13,202 bases of DNA from assembly GCA_004558955.1 (NCBI GenBank), contig SFZC01000050.1, positions 1-13,202 of the forward strand, given 5' to 3'. Below are positions 1 through 6,563 of this stretch, one piece after another. Each line of letters begins with the position of its first letter. Position 1 is the stretch's first letter. Origin of the DNA: a bacterium (lineage in GTDB: Bacteria; Cyanobacteriota; Vampirovibrionia; Gastranaerophilales; Gastranaerophilaceae). The notes under the pieces were generated by a model. That model saw nothing but the letters and a program-made list of their open reading frames with translations, had not been told where the DNA came from and did no database searches. The translations under genes were made by a program, and so were the position numbers.

Positions 1-2
1 TC

Positions 3-272
3 CGATCTAATATCTATTCCAATTTCATCTTCATTCTGAGATTCTTCGTGGCGATGTTCTACTCGGTAGAATGGGTGTCGGATGGAGTCAAATGGGTGAT
101 AAAGCACAATCCGGTGTATGCGTACATCTATGTGATGCGTCAATGCGTGGTGTATGGTCAGTGGCCGGAGAGGATGTACCTCATACAGATGGTTGCGTGG
201 GCATTCGGGATGCTTGCCTTTGGAATCCTGATATTCAAAAAATATGAGAATGAAGTAGTGGAGAGATTGTAG
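3..272 (+). CDS. ABC-2 type polysaccharide/teichoic acid export permease, C-terminal part (5' end outside window)
   Basis: The frame is open from the left edge and ends at TAG 270-272; about 89 residues are visible. They contain a hydrophobic stretch before a YSVEW motif, the segment KHNPVYAYIYVMRQ, and a last membrane span (MVAWAFGMLAFGILIF) before a charged tail. This matches the end of TagG/Wzm-type ABC-2 permeases, where a conserved 'NPly.yi...R' segment precedes the final helix and a short cytosolic tail. Such permeases form the membrane channel that exports an undecaprenyl-linked polymer, powered by a separate ATPase. GTG 48 falls inside the conserved region, so it is not the true start. 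The stop shares its G with the GTG of the next permease, implying translational coupling and perhaps a heterodimeric channel. G+C here is about 44%, well above the rest of the cluster. The family call is fairly secure; the substrate is unknown. Confidence 0.8.
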   Translation, partial: RSNIYSNFIFILRFFVAMFYSVEWVSDGVKWVIKHNPVYAYIYVMRQCVVYGQWPERMYLIQMVAWAFGMLAFGILIFKKYENEVVERL

Positions 273-1072
273 TGGGAAAGACGCAGCAGATAATTGAGCG
301 AAGAGTGGACGAACTACGGCAGAACATGTTCGTCATTCATCAGCTTGTGATACGTGATAAAAAAAGAAGCCTGTCATCCACCTTTATGGGCGAGTTGTGG
401 GAAGTGATCAACCCACTCATTAATATGGTGGTGATGGTGTTGGTGTTTGGAAAGATGATAGGTAATAACACAATTAACAGATTTCCATTATTTGTTTTAA
501 CCGGAACTGTAATTTATGAGTTATTTACATCTGGCACGACTATGTGCCTAGATTGCCTGATAGAAAATAAGGGATTTCTTTTAAAAACAAAGATAGGGAA
601 AAATGTATATGTACTAGAAAAAATATTATTAGCATATAGAAACTTTCTGTTCTCGTTGTTAATTTATTTCTTCGTTATTGCATTATATAGAATTTCGCCA
701 AGTGTAACGTGGTTGTTTGTGATCATAGATATTTTGTTATTGTTTATTTTAATGCTTGGAATTGGAAAAATACTTGCAATTATAAATGTTACATTAGCTG
801 ATGTCACATATTTTTATAAAATATTTACACTCATGTTAATGTATGGTTCGGCTATTTTTTATCAAGTCGATAGGTTATCACCGTTAATGCAAAAATGTAT
901 GCTTGCAAATCCTTTGTATATTGCTATTACAATAGCTAGAAGTTGCATAATGAATAATTTAGTCCCTGACATAAGTTTGTGGTTAATACTAGGCGGATAT
1001 GCAAGTTCTGTATATGTGATAGGTACTATTTTCTTGAATAGTCGGATTGAAGACATAATAGCGGAAATGTAG
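272..1072 (+). CDS. ABC-2 type polysaccharide/teichoic acid export permease, complete
   Basis: A protein of 266 residues, the usual size for a TagG/Wzm/KpsM-like permease. The start is GTG 272, overlapping the upstream TAG by one base, with GGAGAG at 260-265 and a 6-nt spacer. A charged N-terminus leads into 'QLVIRDKKRSLSSTFMGELWEVINPLINM', the classic entry into the first helix of ABC-2 exporters (R-D-x-K/R ... G-x-x-W-x-x-x-x-P). About six hydrophobic spans follow, and the ANPLYIAITIAR segment near residue 215 is the conserved pre-terminal loop. It probably forms the polymer channel with the upstream permease. No Walker-type ATPase is present in the window, so it must be upstream or elsewhere. 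G+C is about 44% for the first ~65 codons and then about 27%, so the gene appears mosaic. Confidence 0.88.
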   Translation: MGKTQQIIERRVDELRQNMFVIHQLVIRDKKRSLSSTFMGELWEVINPLINMVVMVLVFGKMIGNNTINRFPLFVLTGTVIYELFTSGTTMCLDCLIENKGFLLKTKIGKNVYVLEKILLAYRNFLFSLLIYFFVIALYRISPSVTWLFVIIDILLLFILMLGIGKILAIINVTLADVTYFYKIFTLMLMYGSAIFYQVDRLSPLMQKCMLANPLYIAITIARSCIMNNLVPDISLWLILGGYASSVYVIGTIFLNSRIEDIIAEM

Positions 1073-1103
1073 TAAACAGAATGTTCAGTAAGAAAGTAAA
1101 AAC

Positions 1104-1955
1104 ATGTTCGAAAACATAAAAAAACTTTTTGAAGGAAGAAAAATCTATAAAGAATTAAGAAGGAAAAGTAATAATTATAGAATTTATATTAGTCAACATC
1201 CAGCGATTGGGGATGCATATGTTATTGGTTCATATTTAAAAAATTATTTTACAGAGGGAGATATTTTAACCTACATCGGGAGTGCTTCAAAAAAAATTTA
1301 TGAGTTATACCAATTTAGTAATTTGATTGAATTATCGCAGAATCAAACGAATGCATTAATTAAATATTTGCAGTTCATGGAGATTGCAGAAGATAAAGTT
1401 TTAATATTGCATTATCAAGCGATTGAAGAGCATTCCGGAATTTCATTTCGATTTAATGGGATACATGGATTAAGTTTTTCTGATTTGTTGGAAATTATGA
1501 TTTTTAGAGGATATGGATGTGATGATAGAGTTTATCCTATACAAAAAAAATACAAAAATTATGACTTAGTTGAAAAAAACAATAGTGTTATTTTTTTCCC
1601 ATATGCAAATACATTGCATGTGCCATCAATGCTTTTTTGGAATCCAATAATAGAGAAATATGTCAGTGAAGGGAAAAAAGTATATACATATATTTTTGGA
1701 GATGAGAAAGCAATACAAGGTACAATTCCGATAAGCTGCGAGCTTGAACAGATTTATGGTTTGGTTGAATATGCGGGGGAAATTGTTGGAGTAAGAAGTG
1801 GAATTATGGATTTAATTAGTCAGGCACAATGCAAAAAAACGATATATTATCCAATTTTTGGCGCTGAGTCTTGGATTAATGGGTCTATTATTGATTTTTG
1901 GTCACTAAATAAAATGGGGTATAAAGTGGAATGTAAGGAGATTGAATGGAAGTGA
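1104..1955 (+). CDS. GT-B / heptosyltransferase-like protein (paralog A1)
   Basis: A soluble protein of 283 residues with no signal peptide or membrane span. It is clearly paralogous to the 395-residue protein at 2878-4065. Shared blocks are GDAYVIGSYLKNY (36-48), FPYANTL (165-171), and VGVRSGIMDLISQAQCKK (228-245), followed by a '..DFWSLNK' motif (264-270). The last blocks look like the C-terminal donor-binding half of GT-B enzymes of the ADP-heptosyltransferase (GT9) type, where a Ser/Gly-rich turn and a following helix hold the nucleotide. I infer a glycosyltransferase building the repeat unit, but no defining GT9 residue set can be confirmed by eye. ATG 1104 lies 31 nt after the permease stop and has only a weak purine-rich leader. 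The 3' end overlaps the next gene by 10 nt. Compared with A2 it lacks about 85 N-terminal residues. Transferase call moderate; substrate unknown. Confidence 0.6.
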   Translation: MFENIKKLFEGRKIYKELRRKSNNYRIYISQHPAIGDAYVIGSYLKNYFTEGDILTYIGSASKKIYELYQFSNLIELSQNQTNALIKYLQFMEIAEDKVLILHYQAIEEHSGISFRFNGIHGLSFSDLLEIMIFRGYGCDDRVYPIQKKYKNYDLVEKNNSVIFFPYANTLHVPSMLFWNPIIEKYVSEGKKVYTYIFGDEKAIQGTIPISCELEQIYGLVEYAGEIVGVRSGIMDLISQAQCKKTIYYPIFGAESWINGSIIDFWSLNKMGYKVECKEIEWK

Positions 1956-2419
1956 TGGAATTTATTAAACGTATTGGAGAAATGATTGTTGGCTTAGTTT
2001 ATTGGAGTTACTTGGTTAGAAGTGTCCAAGAAGTCGGTAATACAGCAATAATATTGATACCTAACAGTGCAAAGGAGGATGAAAACTATGCAATAGATTT
2101 AGTTGAAACATTAATAAAACAAAAAGAGTATGACAATGCATTTCTATTATTGGGCAATCAAATTAAAAGGATTGAATCTATAGAAATAGAGCATAATCCT
2201 AAAATTTTTTCTTCGAGGATAAATCAATTATTTGAAAACGGATTGAAACAGTTTTATTTGTATAAAGATTTTGATTCGAGATTTTATTATGCATCATTAT
2301 GTGAGCCGTTTCGAAGAAATGGTCATTATTTAATTGGAGTTCATGGAATGGATAGGAGGGAAATCTTTGCAAGAGGAGTATATGGAATTGCAATCGAAAA
2401 TGGAACAAATATTAGATGA
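1946..2419 (+). CDS. Uncharacterised polysaccharide-cluster protein (paralog B1)
   Basis: A protein of 157 residues that I do not recognise as a named family. The start is ATG 1946, with AAGGAG at 1935-1940 and a 5-nt spacer; this beats the in-frame ATG at 1955 (14-nt spacer). It overlaps the end of A1 by 10 nt, so the two are translationally coupled. Visible features are a hydrophobic strand (TAIILIPN, 33-40) resembling the first beta strand of a Rossmann-like fold, an acidic-helix middle, and a conserved-looking end 'CEPFRRN...IGVHG......ARGVYGI' (119-148). The same strand and ending recur in the next gene (B2), so these are tandem paralogs. Hydrophobicity around 10-25 is moderate but not a convincing membrane span. 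The position between two GT-like genes suggests a role in glycan assembly, for example as a partner of the A proteins; this is inference only. Confidence 0.6.
   Translation: MEVMEFIKRIGEMIVGLVYWSYLVRSVQEVGNTAIILIPNSAKEDENYAIDLVETLIKQKEYDNAFLLLGNQIKRIESIEIEHNPKIFSSRINQLFENGLKQFYLYKDFDSRFYYASLCEPFRRNGHYLIGVHGMDRREIFARGVYGIAIENGTNIR
2354..2359 (+). promoter_or_regulatory. Shine-Dalgarno deciding the start of B2
   Basis: AGGAGG, a perfect anti-16S complement, lies inside the end of B1. It is 7 nt before an in-frame TTG at 2367. The more upstream candidates TTG 2334 and ATG 2343 have no comparable site at normal spacing. ATG 2382 has only AGGAG with a 3-nt spacer. TTG 2367 is therefore the best-supported start of the next gene. 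Confidence 0.65.
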
Positions 2420-2855
2420 AAAAATGAAAATTGCAAAAAATGGAGAGCGTGTGTGGAACAAAGTTAGAAAAAAGTTATTAAAAAAAAATGATTTTATTTT
2501 ATTGTTTCCGAATGACAAAGAAGAAATTCTAAGATATGGAATGAAGTATATGGATGCATTTGCAATTAGAAATTCAATTGAAGGAATTTGTGTATGTACA
2601 GATAGTGTATATGTCAAAAAAAATATAGATAGATATGCTAGCTCGTTACATCAAGTAATTGAATTAAACAAAGAAGATGTTGATGCTCTTATTACATATT
2701 ATTCTTATTTTCCGTTTGAAAAAAATTTTGAAATAGTTTCATTTTCTAAACCATTTTGCAGGGATGCCTCAAATATGATTGGAAAGAATGGAATAACGGA
2801 ACAGGAATTAATTGCTATAGGAGTTTATAAATTGATTCCATTTCAAAACATGTAA
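2367..2855 (+). CDS. Uncharacterised polysaccharide-cluster protein (paralog B2)
   Basis: About 162 residues from TTG 2367, chosen for the perfect AGGAGG at 2354-2359; an open frame extends upstream to TTG 2334. It overlaps B1 by about 53 nt. The N-terminal ~40 residues are highly charged and helical (MEQILDEKMK region). Then comes a strand FILLFPN, which aligns with IILIPN of B1. The C-terminal block 'SKPFCRD...IGKNG......AIGVYKL' aligns with 'CEPFRRN...IGVHG......ARGVYGI' of B1. The alternating acidic-helix/short-strand pattern suggests a small alpha/beta domain, and there is no membrane segment. I do not recognise the family. Its place between B1 and A2, with only a 22-nt gap to A2, suggests the four proteins work together. 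Reality as a gene is well supported by frame, RBS and paralogy; function is unknown. Confidence 0.6.
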   Translation: MQEEYMELQSKMEQILDEKMKIAKNGERVWNKVRKKLLKKNDFILLFPNDKEEILRYGMKYMDAFAIRNSIEGICVCTDSVYVKKNIDRYASSLHQVIELNKEDVDALITYYSYFPFEKNFEIVSFSKPFCRDASNMIGKNGITEQELIAIGVYKLIPFQNM

Positions 2856-2880
2856 GGAGTTGTAAGGAGTTGTAAGGATG
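2851..2880 (+). repeat. 10-bp tandem repeat carrying duplicated ribosome binding sites
   Basis: The decamer TGTAAGGAGT occurs twice in direct tandem (2851-2860, 2861-2870), followed by a third, diverged copy TGTAAGGATG (2871-2880). The first copy contains the TAA stop of B2. The last copy runs into the ATG (2878) of A2. Copies 1 and 2 each contain AAGGAG; the second sits 8 nt before the ATG, an ideal distance. Slippage could change the number of ribosome binding sites. Confidence 0.85.
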
Positions 2881-4065
2881 TTTTATAGATATCTAGTGGA
2901 AAAAAATCCTAACGTAAAATACGAATATGAGAGATATGTACAAGAAAATCTTCAAGAACATTATACAAATCGATTAAAGCATTGGAGAATTCTGCTTAGT
3001 TTGAATTGGCATTATAGAGTTAGAAAAAAAACACAACCATTATTATTTTGGGATCAAGGCTCCTATCTTACAACAAAACAAGACGAAGAATGCAAAAAAG
3101 AGTATGTTCCTGAAGGTAGAGATATTGTAGGAGATGTTTATAATGGTTCGCTGAAACCTGCTTGTGAAATATATGAAAAAATAATGAATGATTTTCCAAC
3201 TGCAACAAAATTGTTAGTATGTCCATATTCAGGAACGGGGGATGTTTATTTAGTTGGACTATATCTGCAGAATTACATAAAAAAACAAAATATTAAAGAT
3301 TATGTATTGGCAGTAATTGGAAGAGCAAATTATAAAGTGGCAAATTTATTTGTAATTAATAATGTGGTTCAGATATCGCAAGATGAAGCGGATAAACTGA
3401 CATATTTATATATGGTTGTGGGAGATGAGTTTGAAGGTATAGGAATTATGCATCATGATCCTATGCAAAATTATTGTGGAATTCTCGAAAATTTAAGAAA
3501 TGTAAAAGAAACAAGATTTGTGGATATGTATATTTATAATGTTTTTTGCTGTAATGTCCAAGATGGTAAACAACTACCAGAATTTAATTATGAAAGTAAA
3601 AGAATTGCAGATCTTTTTTTTAAGCATAGATTAGAGCCTAATAATACGGTTGTGCTTTCGCCATATGTAAATACATTGCCTGCAATCCCACCTTGGGTTT
3701 GGGTAGAACTTGCTAAAAGATTAAAACTGGAAGGCTATGTTGTTGGCACTAATTGTGGCGGACCATCAGAAAAAGCAGTTGAGGGTACAATTGAACTTCG
3801 GTTTGATTATGATATTTCTGTTCCAGTACTAGAAAAATGTGGATATTTTATTGGTATAAGAAGTGGTTTTTGTGACATTGTAAGTTCAGCAAAATGCAAA
3901 AAAATAATTATATATCAGCCATATATTTTCTGGGGAGATGGGACTAATTTAGATTATTTCTCTTTGAATAAAAATGAACTGTGTGATGATGCAATTGAAA
4001 TTGAATATGAAGGTATTCAATTTTATAAGATGATAGATCAAATTATAAAATGTGTAAAGGAATAA
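2878..4065 (+). CDS. GT-B / heptosyltransferase-like protein with N-terminal extension (paralog A2)
   Basis: A soluble protein of 395 residues. The start is ATG 2878 with AAGGAG at 2864-2869 (8-nt spacer). Residues from about 112 align with A1: GDVYLVGLYLQNY (121-133), IMHHDP (190-195) against ILHYQA of A1, SPYVNTLP (261-268), 'EKAVEGTI' (298-305), IGIRSGFCDIVSSAKCKK (325-342), and 'DYFSLNK' (359-365). The late block resembles the nucleotide-sugar-binding half of GT-B enzymes such as heptosyltransferases. The N-terminal ~110 residues are absent from A1; they are Tyr/Lys/Arg-rich with an amphipathic RLKHWRILLSLNWHYRVRKK segment (32-51) that could touch the membrane or a lipid-linked acceptor. 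The gene is followed after 4 nt by the nucleotidyltransferase-kinase gene. I infer a glycosyl- or glycosylphosphotransferase; neither donor nor acceptor can be read from the sequence. Confidence 0.62.
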   Translation: MFYRYLVEKNPNVKYEYERYVQENLQEHYTNRLKHWRILLSLNWHYRVRKKTQPLLFWDQGSYLTTKQDEECKKEYVPEGRDIVGDVYNGSLKPACEIYEKIMNDFPTATKLLVCPYSGTGDVYLVGLYLQNYIKKQNIKDYVLAVIGRANYKVANLFVINNVVQISQDEADKLTYLYMVVGDEFEGIGIMHHDPMQNYCGILENLRNVKETRFVDMYIYNVFCCNVQDGKQLPEFNYESKRIADLFFKHRLEPNNTVVLSPYVNTLPAIPPWVWVELAKRLKLEGYVVGTNCGGPSEKAVEGTIELRFDYDISVPVLEKCGYFIGIRSGFCDIVSSAKCKKIIIYQPYIFWGDGTNLDYFSLNKNELCDDAIEIEYEGIQFYKMIDQIIKCVKE

Positions 4066-4069
4066 AAAG

Positions 4070-5584
4070 ATGAACGTAGAATACATAGTTGTACAAGCTG
4101 GTGGAAAAGGAACTAGAATGAAGCAGTTGACTTATAACAAACCTAAAGCGTTAGTTCCTATAAACAATTTGCCTATGATTTTTCATTTGTTTCGCCAATT
4201 TCCTAATCAAAAATTTATTATTATTGGTGATTACAAATATGAGGTTATGGAACGATATTTGAAAGCGTTTGCGCAAGTTAATTATAAATTGATTGATGCT
4301 AGAGGAAAACAAGGAACTTGTGCTGGGATAAGGGAAGCAATCAAAATTATACCAGAGAATAACTCGTTTATGCTTATATGGAGTGACCTTATTCTCCCTC
4401 AAAATTATGAATTTCCGCAAGCGGAAAAGAATTATGTGGGAATATCAAAAGGATTTACATGTAGATGGAAATTTGAGAGAGGAAGGTTTAAGGAAGAACG
4501 TAGTAGAGAGAATGGAGTTGCAGGACATTTTATTTTTAAGAGTAAATCAGAAATTAGTAGTGTGCCAGAAGATGGCGAATTTGTTAGATGGCTTAGTGTT
4601 AGTAATATCGTATTTGACAAACAAAATTTGGTTGATACAAATGAGTATGGCTTAATAGAAGATCTAAGTAATTTAGAAATAAGTAAGTGCAGACCATTTA
4701 ATCGAATGATATTTGAAAAAGATCGAGTCATTAAGGAACCAATAGATCAGCAAGGAAAAGATTTAGCGGTAAGAGAAATTGCGTGGTATGAAAAAATTAA
4801 AAATGAAGGATATAGAAATATACCAATCATATATAGTACCACCCCTTTGATTTTAGAACGAATACGAGGAAAGAATATTTATGAAATAGATTGCTCATAT
4901 GAAGAAAAATATAACATCTTAAAAGAATTAATAGAGTGCTTAAGTGAAATTCATAAAATGGAACAATGCGATGCTGATAGAAATAGTTATTATGATGCCT
5001 ATATTGGCAAAACATTTGCAAGATTGGAAAAAGTGTACGATTTGGTTCCGTTTGCTCATGATAAGTATATTGTTATAAATAATACTAAGTGCTTAAATGT
5101 GTTTTTCTGTAAAGAAGAATTGGAGCAAGAGGTTATGAAGTTTATGCCACAAAAGTTTGAATTGATACATGGGGACTGTACCTTTAGTAACATGATGTTA
5201 AGAGAAGACGGTTCGCCAGTAATGATTGATCCAAGAGGGTATTTTGGCAAAACTGAATTGTTAGGGGATCCGGCATATGATTGGGTTAAATTATATTATT
5301 CCATAGTTGGAAATTATGATCAATTTAATTTGAAAAGGTTTACTTTAAAAATAGAAAAGGATCATGTTGATTTAGAAATTGAATCAAATCACTGGGAAGA
5401 TATGGAAGAGGATTTCTTTAAACTGTTAGAGGGAAAAGTAACTCAATATCAAATGAAATTATTGCATGCAATAATATATTTATCACTAACCACCTATGCG
5501 TGGCAGGATTATGATTCGATTTGTGGGGCATTTTATAAAGGATTGTTATTATTGAATGAAGCGATAGAGGAGCGCAAAAACTAA
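4070..5584 (+). CDS. Bifunctional nucleotidyltransferase / choline-kinase-like phosphotransferase (LicC-LicA-type fusion)
   Basis: A protein of 504 residues. The N-terminal ~220 residues are an NTP-transferase: GGKGTRM (11-17), then LT.NKPKALVPI (20-30), the nucleotide-binding signature with the lysine of K-P-K, and a downstream SDLIL motif carrying the expected metal-binding Asp. The C-terminal part is an APH/choline-kinase fold with Brenner-type motif H367-G368-D369....N374 and the metal-binding D387 in 'MIDPRGYFG', followed by GDPAYDWVKL. Similar fusions (LicC-LicA type) phosphorylate an alcohol such as choline and then make its CDP derivative. Here the alcohol could be choline, ethanolamine or a sugar/alditol. 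AAAGGA at 4056-4061 precedes ATG 4070 by 8 nt, and the TAA stop overlaps the next ATG by one base. The product should feed a transferase in this cluster. Domain calls are strong; the substrate is inference. Confidence 0.85.
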   Translation: MNVEYIVVQAGGKGTRMKQLTYNKPKALVPINNLPMIFHLFRQFPNQKFIIIGDYKYEVMERYLKAFAQVNYKLIDARGKQGTCAGIREAIKIIPENNSFMLIWSDLILPQNYEFPQAEKNYVGISKGFTCRWKFERGRFKEERSRENGVAGHFIFKSKSEISSVPEDGEFVRWLSVSNIVFDKQNLVDTNEYGLIEDLSNLEISKCRPFNRMIFEKDRVIKEPIDQQGKDLAVREIAWYEKIKNEGYRNIPIIYSTTPLILERIRGKNIYEIDCSYEEKYNILKELIECLSEIHKMEQCDADRNSYYDAYIGKTFARLEKVYDLVPFAHDKYIVINNTKCLNVFFCKEELEQEVMKFMPQKFELIHGDCTFSNMMLREDGSPVMIDPRGYFGKTELLGDPAYDWVKLYYSIVGNYDQFNLKRFTLKIEKDHVDLEIESNHWEDMEEDFFKLLEGKVTQYQMKLLHAIIYLSLTTYAWQDYDSICGAFYKGLLLLNEAIEERKN

Positions 5585-6174
5585 TGAAAAGAGAATATTT
5601 TGAAGACGTATTAGCTGTGATAAAAGAATCTATTGAATCAGTAGATGAATCTGTGTATACAGATTTGATCAATGAATGCGTAAAAACTTTGAAAAATGGT
5701 GGAAAAATAATTGCGAGTGGCTTGGGAAAAAATGTTCCAATTTGTGAGAAGTTTGTTGGAACTATGAATTCTATGGGATTGGATGCACGCTTTTTGCATA
5801 CAAATACAGCTATGCATGGTGATTTAGGAGTAATCAGATCAGAGGATTTGTTAATATTATTGTCCAAAAGTGGAAATACAAGAGAGTCTGTGGAACTTGC
5901 AGAGCACTTATTGGACAGAGGAACAGATATGTGGCTGATGACATTCAGCACTGATTGTAAATTAGCGAACATCTGTAATAAGCAACTTATTATGAACTTA
6001 GAAAATGAAGGTGATAAATGGGATATTATTCCAAATAATTCAACCAGTGTATACTTGATTTTATTGCAGGGACTCGCGTTGGATATTGCAGAAAGAATGG
6101 GCGTCACGTTAGATGATTTTAGAGTTAATCATCCAGGTGGGGGAATAGGAGCAAAGTTAAGAAATGAAAAGTAA
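5584..6174 (+). CDS. SIS-domain sugar-phosphate isomerase, KpsF/KdsD-like
   Basis: A protein of 196 residues. The start is ATG 5584, sharing a base with the upstream TAA, with AGAGGAG at 5566-5572. It follows the arabinose-5-phosphate isomerase pattern closely: SGLGKN (45-50, phosphosugar loop), MHGDLG (77-82), SKSGNT (94-99), a 'NNSTSVYLILLQGLAL' helix (151-166), and HPGGGIG (183-189), whose His corresponds to the histidine implicated in catalysis in KdsD/KpsF. Full-length KpsF/KdsD proteins are about 320-330 residues and end in two CBS domains. This one stops after the SIS domain, as do many Gram-positive and capsule-cluster versions. In a Gram-positive host KDO synthesis is not expected, so the product is more likely another ketose/aldose phosphate used for the glycan. 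Fold and isomerase class secure, substrate open. Confidence 0.82.
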   Translation: MKREYFEDVLAVIKESIESVDESVYTDLINECVKTLKNGGKIIASGLGKNVPICEKFVGTMNSMGLDARFLHTNTAMHGDLGVIRSEDLLILLSKSGNTRESVELAEHLLDRGTDMWLMTFSTDCKLANICNKQLIMNLENEGDKWDIIPNNSTSVYLILLQGLALDIAERMGVTLDDFRVNHPGGGIGAKLRNEK

Positions 6175-6541
6175 TCATAGAATGTCATCCTTGGGGAAAA
6201 CCTGGTTGTTTGATTTGGATGGTACGATAGTAAAGCACAATGGATACAAAATTGATGGAACAGATAGTTTATTAGATGGTGCAAAAGAATTTTTAGACGC
6301 ATTGCCTGAAAATGACAAGATTATTTTTTTGACATCCAGAACAATGGAATATCAAGAGGATACATTAAAATTTTTGTTTGATGAAGGAATTCGATATGAT
6401 CAGATTATATTTGGTCTACCATATGGTGAAAGAATTCTAGTAAACGATGAAAAACCATCCGGATTAAAGATGTCATACGCAATAAGTACGAAACGTGATG
6501 TGTTTATGCAGGATGAGTTTATAATAGATGACACTTTGTAA
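6164..6541 (+). CDS. Small HAD-superfamily phosphatase, EcbF/BcbF capsule type
   Basis: A protein of 125 residues with all main HAD motifs and almost no cap domain: motif I FDLDGT (D17 nucleophile, D19 acid/base), motif II LTSR (56-59), and a late acidic motif VNDEKPSG (93-100) followed by 'LKMSYAI' (101-107). The 'ND.KP.G' ending resembles small capsule-biosynthesis phosphatases of the EcbF/BcbF type. It probably removes a phosphate from a sugar-phosphate intermediate made by the neighbouring SIS and kinase enzymes. ATG 6164 overlaps the SIS gene by 11 nt. ATG 6182 is an in-frame alternative, and neither has a clear ribosome binding site. The position immediately after the isomerase and fusion gene supports one shared pathway. 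The stop lies in the leader of the next gene. Confidence 0.78.
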   Translation: MKSNHRMSSLGKTWLFDLDGTIVKHNGYKIDGTDSLLDGAKEFLDALPENDKIIFLTSRTMEYQEDTLKFLFDEGIRYDQIIFGLPYGERILVNDEKPSGLKMSYAISTKRDVFMQDEFIIDDTL

Positions 6542-6563
6542 TGATAAAATGGTAAGGGGAAAG

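Noticed and set aside
48..272. Short stand-alone membrane protein starting at GTG 48
   Set aside because: The frame is open to the window edge and the residues before GTG continue a hydrophobic segment, so it is the end of a longer permease.
4383..4731. Alternative frames on both strands within the nucleotidyltransferase domain
   Set aside because: The main frame carries an uninterrupted NTP-transferase and kinase protein; the others look like shadows with no family features.
5418..6107. Long antisense frame (229 codons) opposite the SIS gene
   Set aside because: It lies wholly against two genes with clear motifs, has low-complexity Ser/Ile/Phe content typical of antisense shadows, and no ribosome binding site of note.
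4070..6541. GDP/ADP-heptose pathway (GmhA-HddA-GmhB-HddC)
   Set aside because: The SIS protein has KpsF/KdsD rather than GmhA motifs, the kinase is APH-like rather than GHMP, and the small HAD resembles EcbF rather than GmhB.
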